DNA of 64,000 bases from DATFDN01 sp963756545 (lineage in GTDB: Bacteria > Pseudomonadota > Alphaproteobacteria > Acetobacterales > Acetobacteraceae): positions 248,001-312,000 of the forward strand of contig CAVWNY010000001.1 in assembly GCA_963756545.1 (NCBI GenBank), written 5' to 3'. The position numbers and the translations under genes are program-made. Below the pieces are notes generated by a model, which was not told where the DNA came from, ran no database searches, and was given only the letters and a program-made list of their open reading frames with translations. The stretch's first letter is position 1, and every line of letters starts with the position of its first letter. Positions 43,631-53,660 of this stretch are shown piece after piece.

Positions 43631-43764
43631 CTCCCGTTCCTCCCCGACAAAGGTCTACCAATTTGGTGAACGGGGCTCGGTTGCTTGCGTTGCTGGCGCT
43701 CCGGCCAGATGTGACGGTCCGGCCGAGGAATTCGGGAAGAGGCAAGTTGGGCGGGCGCGCCGTT

Positions 43765-43999
43765 CCCTTACCCCCAAAAACCCCCACCGACCGCTCCGCC
43801 TCCGCCACGATCGGATCGGCGATGGCCGCCGTGCGCGCCGCGCCGTGGCGCAGGATGGCATCGATCCGCGCGGGGTCGGCCAGCAGCCGGTCGGTCTCGC
43901 GCGCGAGCGGCGTCAGCTTCGCCACCAGAAGTTCGGTCAGCGCCTCCTTGAACGCACCGAACCCCTTGGCCCCGTGCGCGCGCAGCACGCTCGCGTGGT
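43765..43999 (-). repeat. Orphan copy of the trpS 3' end (direct repeat, left copy)
   Basis: About 235 bp closely match 48782-49017, which is the 3' end of trpS. On the minus strand it encodes HASVLRAHGAKGFGAFKEAL and on to ADPIVAEAERSVG, the last 78 residues of TrpS, with about a dozen base differences. The inner 130 bp are almost identical; the stop region has small indels. It begins abruptly at the HASVL codons. With the right copy it brackets the DUF4011 gene. Confidence 0.93.
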
Positions 44000-44111
44000 G
44001 GAGGGGGTGGCGGCGTGAAAGGAAGTTATCGGGTTTGCCGGAGGTCGATAAAACCCTTTTCATATTCGAACCGATCGGCGATACTGAGCGGGTCGCATCC
44101 GTATCTTTACC

Positions 44112-47100
44112 GTGGATCAGTCCATCCCCCCAGGAACAGCGCGGTCGCAGGCCGCGCTTCGTATCCAGTTGGAGCTTACCCGCAAGGCGCTCCTCGACAC
44201 CGGCAGCCGGAACCGGCTGATCCACACGTCGCGCAACGCGCAGCGTTCCAGATCAATCGACGTGATCGGGGCGGAGGCCGAGGCGGTCTTCCGCGAGTTG
44301 GCGCGGGAGCGGCGGACGATGTCCTTCCGCGCCATCGCGGAAGGCGAAGAACCCGCCGTTGACCAAAGCGGCAGGCTTGGCACGCGGCTGTCCTCGGAAG
44401 TCCTTCAACGGCGGCTGCTGAACCTGCAACGCGATGCCAAGGAACTCCAGGAGGGGCAGGGCATCGACGTGCTCTACCTGGCGATCGGCTTCCTGCGATG
44501 GTTCGAGGACCAGAACTCGGACGTGCTTCGCGAGGCTCCGCTGGTGCTCCTTCCCGTCGCGCTTCGCCGCGACGACGCCCGCTCGGTCATGAGGTTGTCC
44601 CTTCGCGACGACGATTTGGAAACGAACATCTGCCTTTAGGAGATGCTGAAGGAGCACGGAGTTGCTCTTCCGCCTATCGAGGATCACGAGGACTGGTGTC
44701 CCGGCGACTATTTCGCTCAGGTTCGGCTCGCGATCGCCGCACAAGAAAGATGGTCGCTTGACGAGAACGGGATGATCCTTGGCTTTTTCTCGTTTTCCAA
44801 GCTTCTCATGTTCCGCGATCTCCATCCCGAAAGCTGGCCGGGCGGAGCACTCTTTTCTGATCGCCAGCTCAATGGGCTTCTCATATCGGGCTTTTCAGAG
44901 ACCCAGAGCCTGATTCCCGAGGACGCGAGACCCGACGAAATAGTGGATACCGCCAAGCTTCCCTATGTCCTCGATGCCGACGCATCGCAGGCGCTCGTCA
45001 TCGAGAACGCCCGGAAGGGCCATGATCTCGTCGTGCAAGGGCCGCCGGGAACCGGCAAGTCCCAGACCATCGCCAATTTGATCGGCGCAGCCGTGCACGA
45101 CGGCAAGACGGTGCTATTCGTCGCCGAGAAGATGGCCGCGCTGACCGTGGTTCATGATCGCCTCAAACGCGCCGGCATTGGCGATGCCTGTTTCGAACTG
45201 CACAGCCGGCAGGCCAACAAGAAGACCGTTATAGCCGCGCTTGAACGCGCCCTCGGAGCTCCGATGGCCGCCGGCCCCAATCCGACAGAAGCTGAGAGAC
45301 TTCGGGAAGTGCGTGACCGGCTGAGCACGGCATCCGCCGATTTGCACGCAGCACTACCGGATAGCGGGGTAAGCCCCTATCAAGCCCTCGCCGAACAGGT
45401 CTCGCTGCGGGCCGCCGGCCATCCCGTGCCCGAGCTTTCCATCCCCGAGAGCGCCGCGTGGTCGACGGAACACTGGAACCATCTCTTTAGGCGCGTTTCG
45501 AGCCTTGCCGAACACGTCCAGCGGGCCGGCCAAGCGGATCGCCACCCCTGGCGCGGCGTCGCGGAAACCGGGATGCAGCCGGCCGATCAGCAGAGGTTGC
45601 AGCAGAGCACGGCCGAGTTGTTCACGGTCGCGAGCGAGATCAGCGCGCAGCTATCGGATCTGGAAAGTCTGTTCAACTTTGATCCAAATCAGCCGATTGG
45701 CCAACTCTCAGCGATCGCCGAGCTGGCGCGGAGCGTTGCCCAGCGCCCCGCGGCGCACGCGGGCTTTTGGGATGCCGTAACAACGACTGAGCGGCTGGAG
45801 CGCCTGATCGAGATTGCCACCCTGGGACTGGCCTTCAGGACCGCACGCGAACCCGTGGACGAAAGTTTCGTCACCTCGGCTGTCGAGCGGGGCGCGGAAA
45901 TCGCTGCGAGCGCCTCTCGCGAATGGATGCAACTCTTTCTTCGGGCGGCTTCGCAAGGATTACCGCCGGGCTTCGCGCGAGCTGAGCGAGCTTCTCAAGG
46001 CACCTTTGCCCAAGGACGCGGATCAGAGAGTGGCTCTCGTCAATTCCCTCATCCGGGTCCGCAAGCTCGCTGCAAATCTCGCGGCCGAGGCGAGCTATGC
46101 GGCGGGTATCCTCAAGGACGAGTGGCAGGGCGATCGGACCGACTTCACCCTGCTCCGGGAGGCAACGCAGTGGCTTGCGGGTCTGTGCGGTCCCGAGGGC
46201 ATCAGCAAGCGCCGTATCGCCGAAGCTCCTGGCACACCCGAGCACTGGCGCATAATCGCTCAAGACCTGCGTGACCGGGGCAGTCGGCTAACCGAGCTAT
46301 TTTTGTCTCTCGTCCGCACCTTACGCCTGGACCTGTCGCTTGCGTTCGGGGTCGCCTCCCCGGACGCCGTGCGGATCGCGGATCTGCGGGAGCGTGCGGA
46401 GTCTTGGTCCGATGCGACGGAGCGGCTTGACGAGTGGCTGCGCTTTCGCGACGCGGACCAATCGCTCAGGGCGACGGGCCTCGTAGCGGTCGCCGATCGA
46501 CTGAACCGACCCGCTACCGCTCCCGCTTCCGCCGTCGCCGAATTGCGCTACGCCCGCGCGGAGGCGATCTGGAAAGCCGCCGTTGTCGCCCGTCCCCGGC
46601 TGATGACCCTGGCGGGATCGGAAAGAAGTGAACTGGCGCGCCAGTTCAGCGATCTTGACCGGCGCGGGCGCGCGCGCGCCACCGCCGATATCCTCGCCCG
46701 CTATCAGGTCGGCAAGCCGACGGGCACGATGGGAGACATGGCGGTGATCCGGGGCGAGATCGCGCGCACGCGGAACCACATGCCGATCCGCAGATTGCTG
46801 GAAAAAGCCGGCCCCACCGTGCAGCGGATCAAGCCGGTGTTCCTGATGAGCCCGTTATCCGTCGCCCAGTTCCTTCCGCCGGGACGTCTGGAATTCGATC
46901 TGCTGATCATCGACGAGGCCAGCCAGGTGAGGCCCGAGGATGCGCTCGGCGCGATCGCGCGCGCCAAACAGATCGTTGTGGTCGGCGACAAGCAGCAGCT
47001 TCCGCCGACAAGCTTCTTCAATCGGTTGGTCGGCGCCGACGAAAGCACCGACGACGTTGATGATGACGATGCACCGCTGTCCGGCGCCGCTCCCCTGACC

Positions 47101-48778
47101 GCTATGGAAAGCGTGCTGAGTCTCTGCGAGGCTCGCGGCATTCCATCGCGGATGCTGCGCTGGCACTACCGCTCGCGTCACCCGTCGCTCATCGAGGTGT
47201 CCAACGTCGAGTTCTATGACCATAAGCTGTTCATGCCTCCGAGCCCGTCGCTCGGACGCCATTCGGAAGGTCTGACGGTGACGCACGTGGCCGGTTCGTA
47301 TGATCGCGGAGGTAAACGTACCAATCAGATAGAGGCGGAGGCCATCGTGGCGGCGGTGCGCGCTCATGCGCATGCTTCCCCGGGCCTCTCGCTGGGCGTG
47401 GTGACGTTCTCAGCGGCGCAAAAGACGCTGTTGGATGATCTCATGGAAGCGGTGCGGCGGGACGACCCGGACTTGGATGCGTTCGTCAATCGCTCGGCCG
47501 CTGAGGATTTCTTCGTCAAGAACCTGGAGAACGTGCAGGGAGACGAGCGGGACGCGATCTTCGTTTCCATCGGATACGGCCCGCGCATTGCCGGGGCCCG
47601 GCTGGACAGCATGAATTTCGGTCCGGTCTCCCGCGATGGCGGCGAGCGCCGGCTCAACGTGCTCTTCACCAGGGCTCGCCGTCAGACCCGCGTGTTCGTC
47701 TCCTTCCACGCCGACGATATCGACCTCGCACAAACGGCCCAGGGCGGTGCACGCATTCTCAGGCGGTTCCTGCGCTACGCCGAGACGGGCATCATTGATC
47801 AACAGCTTCCCACGGGCCGAGGTTTCAGACTCGCCCTTCGAGGAAGCCGTCGCGGACGCGATCACGGGCATGGGCTTCCAGGTGGACCTGCAAGTCGGAT
47901 CGGCGGGCTTTCGCATCGACCTCGCCGTGCGCGATCCCGACCGTCCGGGGCGCTATCTGCTGGCCGTGGAATGCGACGGCGCGGCCTACCATTCGGCGCG
48001 ATGGGCCAGAGAGCGCGACCGGCTGCGCCAGGAGGTGCTGGAGGGACTGGGTTGGCGGTTTCATCGCATCTGGAGCACCGATTGGTTCCGTACGCCGGAA
48101 ACCGCGAAGAACAAACTCTATCAGGCGATCGAGCAGATGCGGGCCGAGATGCTGCAACCGCCTTCTCCCGACACAGAGCCTCTCCACATGGCAACGCCAT
48201 CAGCCCCGCTGTCCGTCGGCCGGCCGCAGTCGTCATCGCCATACGTCGAAGCCTCGCTTGCATTGGGGACCACCGCGGAACCTCACGAAATTCCCCTCCC
48301 CGAGCTATCGGGCATCCTTGTGGGAATCATCGCCCTAGAGGGTCCCATCCATGAGGACGAAATTGCGCGCCGGCTCGCTCGCCTAGCGGGCAAGGAGCGA
48401 ACGGGTAACCGGATACTGAATCGTGTCCGGCAAGCCTTGCGCGCGCCTGCGACCGCGCGAACCATTCGCAACGAAGGACCGTTTTGGAGCCCCGCTGCTT
48501 CAGACTGGAAGCCTGTCATCCGTGATCGCTCCTCGGCCGCGCTCTCATTGCAAAAGCACGACCGGATCGCCGATAGCGAGATCGAGCTTGCGATCATTAC
48601 GGCGCTTGGCAGCAATGGGGGGCTTCCGATGGCCGAAATTCCGATCGCGGCGGCGCGGCTCTTCGGCTTTCAGCGGACGGGTATTGAGTTCCGACGGCGG
48701 ATCGAGTCCGTGCTGGCGCCGATGCTCGAGAACGGGCGCGCAACCGTAGAACACGGGCACGTGCGCGCAGGCACATAG
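44112..48778 (+). pseudogene. DUF4011-SF1 helicase-Vsr-like nuclease-DUF3320 protein, broken
   Basis: The gene would give about 1550 residues from GTG 44112. Parts in order: a DUF4011 N-terminus (LLDTGSRNRLIHTSR), a P-loop near residue 312 (PPGTGKSQTIANLI), Walker B near 930 (LLIIDEASQVRPED), VVVGDKQQLPPTSFF, helicase motifs ENVQGDERDAIFVSIG and RRLNVLFTRARRQTRVFVS, a Vsr/MTES_1575-like nuclease near 1240-1340 (FRIDLAVRDPDRPG, LAVECDGAAYH, WRFHRIWSTDWF) and a DUF3320 tail. It is interrupted by TAG at 44637-44639 (probably a former CAG) and by frame changes near 45945 and 47810. This architecture is known in antiphage proteins (the Hhe type, as I recall). As read, it is not functional. Confidence 0.85.
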
Positions 48779-48781
48779 CCT

Positions 48782-49017
48782 CCCTTACCCTCCCAAAAAC
48801 CCCACCAGCCGCTCCGCCTCCGCCACGATCGGATCGGCGATGGCTGCCGCGCGCGCCGCGCCGTCGCGCAGGATGGCGTCAATCTGCGCGGGGTCGGCCA
48901 GCAGCCGGTCGGTCTCGCGCGCGATCGGCGTCAGCTTCGCCACCAGAAGTTCGGTCAGCGCCTCCTTGAACGCACCGAACCCCTTGGCCCCGTGCGCGCG
49001 CAGCACGCTCGCGTGGT
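48782..49017 (-). repeat. trpS 3' end, right copy of the direct repeat
   Basis: This is the genuine 3' end of trpS plus 3 bp beyond, duplicated at 43765-43999 in the same orientation. Similarity stops on both sides at the same trpS codons (HASVL), which places one recombination boundary at 49017 and the other just beyond the trpS stop. Confidence 0.93.
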
Positions 49018-49783
49018 CGGTACCGTCGAGCGCGGCGTAGATGCCGACGAGGTTGCGCGCCTCGGGGCGCTTCTCCAGGCCGTGCGGCTCCGACGGCAGC
49101 GGCTCGGGGTCGGTCTTTGCGCGGCGGATCTTCAGTGCGATCGCCTCGGGAGTGTCGGTGAGGTTGATGCGGCTCTGATCCGATGGATCGGATTTTGACA
49201 TCTTCCTGGTGCCGTCGCGCAGGCTCATGACGCGCGGAGCCGGCCCCTGGATCAGCGGGTGGATCGGCGGGAAGAAATTCACGCCGTAGTCGTGGTTGAA
49301 CTTCTGGGCGATGTCGTTGGCGAGTTCCAGATGCTGGCGCTGGTCCTCGCCCACCGGCACGTGCGTCGCGTGGTACGCCATGATGTCGGCGGCCATCAGG
49401 TTCGGATAGACGTATAGCCCGGCCGAGGCGTTCTCGCGGTCCTTGCCCGCCTTGTCCTTGAACTGCGTCATGCGGTTGAGCCAGCCGAGGCGGGCGACGC
49501 AGTTGAAAATCCAGGCGAGCTGCGCGTGCGCACGCACCTTCGACTGCAAGAACAGGATGTGGCGCGCGGGATCGATGCCGCAGGCGAGCAGCACGGCGGC
49601 CATCTCGCGGGTCTGGCTGGCGAACGCCGTCGGGTCCTGCCACTCCGTGATCGCGTGCAGATCGACCACGCAGAACAGGCACTCGTAACTGTCTTGCAAG
49701 CCCACCCAGTTGCGGAAGGCGCCGAGATAGTTGCCGAGATGGGCGCCGCCGGAGGGCTGGACGCCGGAGAAGATGCGGGACAT
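48785..49783 (-). CDS. trpS: Tryptophan--tRNA ligase
   Basis: The class I synthetase has 332 residues. The HIGH-type motif is PSGGAHLGNYLGA (10-22) and KMSKS is at 194-198. The 3' quarter (about 78 codons) is duplicated 5 kb away. The start is ATG 49783; an ATG at 49798 would add five residues. Reading further upstream in this frame only translates murJ out of frame. The gene is complete and should be functional. Confidence 0.96.
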   Translation of the reverse strand: MSRIFSGVQPSGGAHLGNYLGAFRNWVGLQDSYECLFCVVDLHAITEWQDPTAFASQTREMAAVLLACGIDPARHILFLQSKVRAHAQLAWIFNCVARLGWLNRMTQFKDKAGKDRENASAGLYVYPNLMAADIMAYHATHVPVGEDQRQHLELANDIAQKFNHDYGVNFFPPIHPLIQGPAPRVMSLRDGTRKMSKSDPSDQSRINLTDTPEAIALKIRRAKTDPEPLPSEPHGLEKRPEARNLVGIYAALDGTDHASVLRAHGAKGFGAFKEALTELLVAKLTPIARETDRLLADPAQIDAILRDGAARAAAIADPIVAEAERLVGFLGG

Positions 49784-49830
49784 GGGCGGTCCGGTCATAT
49801 GAGGATGCGGGAGCGCAAAGTGATGGCGGA

Positions 49831-51387
49831 TCAACCTACGCGGGGCAAGGCGCGGCGGCGCAGCATCCGGGGCAGCTCCCGCAGATCGTAGGCGCCCAGC
49901 GCATGCCCGGCGCCGATATACGCGGCCAGACCGACCGCGATCAGCGCGCCGAGCGCCGCGAGCCGCAACCAGCCATGCGGCACGGCGAGCCCGAAAAGCA
50001 CATGCTTGGCGCCCCATAGCGCCGCCGCCATCACCAGCGCGGCGCCGAGCATCCGGGGCACGCGGGTGCGAAACTGCGGGTCCAGCCGCAACTGGCCGCG
50101 CCGCGCCAGCACCCCACCCAGGCAAGCGGCGTTGAACATCGCCGCCAGACTGGTGGCGAGCGCCGGTCCCATCTGCTGCAAGGGCCGCATGAAAGCGATG
50201 TTGAGCCCCAGGTTCAGCGCCACCGCAGTCAGCCCGATCTTCACCGGCATCGCGGTGTCGCCACGCGCGAAGAAGCCCGGCGCCAGCACCTTCACCAGCA
50301 CGAAGGCCGGCAGCCCGACCGCGTAGGCGGCGAGCGCCTGCGCCGAGAGCCGCGTGCTCTCGGCCCCGAACGCGCCGCGGTCGAACAGCGCGAACATCAC
50401 CGGCCAGGCCGCCACGATCAGGGCGAACGCGGCGGGCAGCGTGAGGAACAGCGCGTATTCCAGCGCCCGGTTCAGCGTGCCGATCGAGGCCGCCGCCTCG
50501 CCCGCGCGGACCTGGCGCGAGAGCATCGGCAGCAGCGCCGTTCCCACCGCCGTGCCGATCACCCCGAGCGGCAATTGCTGCACCCGGTCGGCGTAATAGA
50601 GGATCGAGACGGTGCCCGCCGGCAGCAGGCTCGCGATGATGACGTCCACCGCCAGGTTGAGCTGCGTCACCCCCGCGCCCACCAGCCCCGGCGCCATGCG
50701 CCGCATCAGCACCCGCATCTGCGGGGTCATGCGCGGCCACGGCACCCGCAGCGCCATCCCCGCCCGCCGCAGCGCGACCAGCAGCACGCCGAGCTGCGCC
50801 ACCCCCGAGGCGGTGACGCCCCAAGCCAGCGCGTGGCCCATCGTCGGCACGTAGGGCGACAGCCACAGCATCGCCGCGATCGAGACGACGTTGAACAGCA
50901 CATAGGACGCCGAGGCGGCAGTGAAACGATCCAGCCCGTTCAGCACGCCCGACACCAGGGCGGCGAGGCAGATCAGGATCAGGTAGGGAAAGGTGATGCG
51001 CGACAATTCGACGGCGAGCGCGAACTTTGCCGGCGTCGCCCCGAACCCCGGCGCGAGCACCCGCATCACCTGCGGCATGAACAGCTCGCCCAGGATCGTC
51101 AGCAGGCCCAGCCAGAAGGTCATCACCGCGAACGCCTCCTCGGCGAAGCGCCGGGCCGGGGCGGGGCCTTCGGCGGCGAGCAGGCCGGAGAAGGCGGGCA
51201 CGAAGGCGGCGTTGAACGCGCCCTCGCCGAACAGGCGGCGGAACAGGTTGGGCAGCTTCAGCGCGACGAAGAACGCATCCGCGATCGGGCCGACGCCCAG
51301 GAAGGCTGCGATCAGCATGTCGCGCGCGAAGCCGAGGGCGCGGCTGAGCAGGGTCCAGGCGCCGACGGTGAGGATGCCGCGAATCAT
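49831..51387 (-). CDS. murJ: Lipid II flippase MurJ
   Basis: This 518-residue protein with about 14 membrane helices moves lipid II across the inner membrane. The N-terminal LTVGAWTLLSRALGFARDMLIAAFLG, PNLFRRLFGEGAFNAAFVP and YYADRVQQLPLGVIGTAVGTALLP are diagnostic. It precedes trpS on the same strand by 47 bp, probably in one transcript. Confidence 0.96.
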   Translation of the reverse strand: MIRGILTVGAWTLLSRALGFARDMLIAAFLGVGPIADAFFVALKLPNLFRRLFGEGAFNAAFVPAFSGLLAAEGPAPARRFAEEAFAVMTFWLGLLTILGELFMPQVMRVLAPGFGATPAKFALAVELSRITFPYLILICLAALVSGVLNGLDRFTAASASYVLFNVVSIAAMLWLSPYVPTMGHALAWGVTASGVAQLGVLLVALRRAGMALRVPWPRMTPQMRVLMRRMAPGLVGAGVTQLNLAVDVIIASLLPAGTVSILYYADRVQQLPLGVIGTAVGTALLPMLSRQVRAGEAAASIGTLNRALEYALFLTLPAAFALIVAAWPVMFALFDRGAFGAESTRLSAQALAAYAVGLPAFVLVKVLAPGFFARGDTAMPVKIGLTAVALNLGLNIAFMRPLQQMGPALATSLAAMFNAACLGGVLARRGQLRLDPQFRTRVPRMLGAALVMAAALWGAKHVLFGLAVPHGWLRLAALGALIAVGLAAYIGAGHALGAYDLRELPRMLRRRALPRVG

Positions 51388-51472
51388 GGGTGCGCTAGCG
51401 GATCAGGCGGACGTCAACGCCGATGCGTCTGCCCGGCTCTGACGTCCGAACCACACGGAACGGCATCAAACA

Positions 51473-51787
51473 TCAATGAGCCTCCGAGGCGGCCGAAACA
51501 GTGAGACTATCGGCCGCCGCCTCGATTTCCCCTTCCTCGCGTGCAGCTTCCTCGTGCTTCTCGGCGATGAAGCGGTCCACTACGCCCTCGATTGGCCCCA
51601 ATTCCTCGCGAACGCGCGCCTGAATACCCGCGATCACGTCCTTTGCCGGCCGTACACGCAGTTCCCCATCGACGACCTTTGCGACGACCATTCCGCCATC
51701 CTCCAGGCCCAGCGATTTGCACAGCCTGGCCGGAATACTCAATCGGCCGTTTTCGGAGACGCGCACCAGAACGAAATCGCGACCCAT
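51473..51787 (-). CDS. SpoVT/AbrB-type regulator
   Basis: About 104 residues. The SpoVT-AbrB DNA-binding region is FVLVRVSENGRLSIPARLCKSLGLEDGG at the N-terminus, followed by a charged helical part. The start ATG 51787 has AAGGTG close upstream; ATG 51823 is an alternative. Such proteins are antitoxins of VapB/MazE type or free regulators. No toxin-size gene follows before murJ (85 bp), so it is solitary here. Confidence 0.78.
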   Translation of the reverse strand: MGRDFVLVRVSENGRLSIPARLCKSLGLEDGGMVVAKVVDGELRVRPAKDVIAGIQARVREELGPIEGVVDRFIAEKHEEAAREEGEIEAAADSLTVSAASEAH

Positions 51788-51856
51788 GTCACCTTGCCCA
51801 TTCGGCAATTGGCCCGAATGCATTTATGCCGTGCCTGGCTGCTGCCGCAACGCTTA

Positions 51857-52807
51857 TCACTCGTCCCGCAGCGGTCGCGCGAGCAGCGCCGCTATCGCCT
51901 CGGCGAATGTCACCCTTCCCGCCAGCAAATCCGCGACCGCCCGGCAAACCGGCATCTCCACGCTGCCCGCGCGTACGACCAGTGCCGGAGCCGTGGCAAC
52001 CCCCTCGATGGCTTCGCTGCGCCCGGCCAGTCTGTCCGCCAGCGCCTCGCCCCTTCCCAATGCCAGTCCCAGGCTGAAGTTCCGGCTCGATGGCCCGGTG
52101 CAGGTCAGCAGCAGATCGCCCAAGCCCGAGAGACCCATGACCGTCTCCGCCCGCCCGCCCAGCGCGACGACGAGGCGCGACAGCTCCGCCAAACCCCGCG
52201 TGATCAGCCCGGCGCGCGCGTTCTCCCCCAACCCCGCGCCGATCACCGCGCCGGCGGCGATGGCGATCACGTTCTTGGCCGCGCCGCCCACCTGCGCGCC
52301 CACCGGGTCGTCGTTGCCATAGACGCGGAAGCCCGGGGTGGCGACCAGCGCCGAAACCGCCGCCCGCAGCGCGGCATCGGCGGAGGCGAGAACAGTCGCG
52401 GCGGGCTGACCGGCGGCGACCTCGTGCGCGAAGTTGGGGCCGGAGAGAACCGCGAGCGGGCGGCCGGGATGCAGTTCCGCCAGGACCTCCAGCGGCAGAA
52501 ATCCGGTGTCCTGTTCCATCCCCTTGCAGCACGCGACCAGCGGTCCTGTTCCCGGCGGCAGGCGCGCCGCGATGGTGCGCAAGTGCTGCATCGGCACGGC
52601 GAGCAGGATCGGGCCGGCGCCGGGCAGGTCGGCGCGGACGCGCACCCGGTCGGGCAATCGCGCGCCGGGCAGGCGCGGACTCGCGCGCGCGGCCAGCATC
52701 GGTCCCGGATCGCGCGCCCACAGATCGACCGTGCGGCCGGCCCGTGCCGCCTGGATCGCCAGCGCGGTCCCCCAGGCGCCGGCGCCGATCACGGCGATCT
52801 CACTCAT
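51857..52807 (-). CDS. gpsA: Glycerol-3-phosphate dehydrogenase [NAD(P)+]
   Basis: GpsA makes sn-glycerol 3-phosphate from dihydroxyacetone phosphate for phospholipids. It has 316 residues with the Rossmann start IAVIGAGAWGTALAIQAARAG, VLSGPNFAHEVA and the catalytic Lys in GAAKNVIAIAAG, then GLSGLGDLLLTCTG and SRNFSLG. The gene overlaps the 3' end of rlmJ by 8 bp. In many alphaproteobacteria gpsA follows tsaD directly; here several genes intervene. Confidence 0.95.
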   Translation of the reverse strand: MSEIAVIGAGAWGTALAIQAARAGRTVDLWARDPGPMLAARASPRLPGARLPDRVRVRADLPGAGPILLAVPMQHLRTIAARLPPGTGPLVACCKGMEQDTGFLPLEVLAELHPGRPLAVLSGPNFAHEVAAGQPAATVLASADAALRAAVSALVATPGFRVYGNDDPVGAQVGGAAKNVIAIAAGAVIGAGLGENARAGLITRGLAELSRLVVALGGRAETVMGLSGLGDLLLTCTGPSSRNFSLGLALGRGEALADRLAGRSEAIEGVATAPALVVRAGSVEMPVCRAVADLLAGRVTFAEAIAALLARPLRDE

Positions 52808-53618
52808 CGACGATCCGAGTCAGCACGGCGTCCTCTCCCGGCTCGCGCCCGCCGAGCCGATCCCGCAGTGCGGCGAGGATCGCCGGCGCCTCCCGCTCGA
52901 AGCGGAAAGGCGGGTTCACTATCAGCAGCCCGCATCCGTTCAGTCGCGCCGGATCGAGCGGCGCGCGCAGCAGCAACTCGGCGGCGCACACGTCGCGGAG
53001 TCCTCGGTCGCGCACGCCGTCGAGGAACGCACGCACCGGGGCGCGGTGCTTGATCGGATACCACGCGGCGAAGATGCCGGTGCGGAAGCGCGCGTATCCG
53101 ACACGCAGGGCGGCCAGCAGCCGATCGAACTCGTCGGGGACTTCATAGGGCGGGTCGATCAGCACGAGCCCGCGCCGTTCGGCGGGCGGCAGCAGGGCGC
53201 CCAGCGCCTCCCAGCCATCCCGGTGATGCACGCCCACGAGCGGGTCGCGCGCGAAGCAGCGGCGCAGGGCGGCGTATTCCTCCGGGTGCAGTTCGCAGCA
53301 GGCCAGGCGGTCGCCTGGCCGCAGCAGCGCGCGGATCAGCGCGGGCGAGCCCGGATAAAGCCCCAGTTGCCGCGCCAGCCCAATGTAGTCCGCAAGCGCC
53401 TCCGGCGTGTCCCCGAGCAACCGCCCGATCCCGTCCCGCCACTCCCCCGTCCGTTCGGCCGGGCCGGCGTCGAGATCATACGCGCCCGCCCCGGCATGGG
53501 TGTCGAGCACGAACAGCGGCGCCGGCTTGCGCGTCAGCGCCTCTATCAGCCACACCAGCAGCGCGTGCTTGCAGCAGTCGGCGAAGTTGCCGGCGTGGAA
53601 GGCGTGACGGTAGTTCAT
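52800..53618 (-). CDS. rlmJ: 23S rRNA (adenine-2030-N6)-methyltransferase RlmJ
   Basis: The 272-residue methyltransferase has the RlmJ start MNYRHAFHAGNFADCCKHALL, DTHAGAGAYDL (SAM site), LIDPPYEVPDEFDR with the DPPY catalytic motif and WYPIKHR. It methylates a base in 23S rRNA helix 72. It overlaps gpsA by 8 bp and is divergent from the MFS gene (43 bp). Confidence 0.94.
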   Translation of the reverse strand: MNYRHAFHAGNFADCCKHALLVWLIEALTRKPAPLFVLDTHAGAGAYDLDAGPAERTGEWRDGIGRLLGDTPEALADYIGLARQLGLYPGSPALIRALLRPGDRLACCELHPEEYAALRRCFARDPLVGVHHRDGWEALGALLPPAERRGLVLIDPPYEVPDEFDRLLAALRVGYARFRTGIFAAWYPIKHRAPVRAFLDGVRDRGLRDVCAAELLLRAPLDPARLNGCGLLIVNPPFRFEREAPAILAALRDRLGGREPGEDAVLTRIVDE

Positions 53619-53660
53619 CGCGGCGCCGCGGCGGCAAGGATAGAAGCAGGAACACCATGC

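Noticed and set aside
44000..48781. Complete integrative element or prophage between the trpS repeats
   Set aside because: No integrase, recombinase, phage structural or mobilisation gene is present; only one large gene fits in the interval.
48785..50866. A 693-residue reading of trpS with a long N-terminal extension
   Set aside because: The extension is murJ read out of frame; TrpS begins normally at 49783 with its motif at residue 10.
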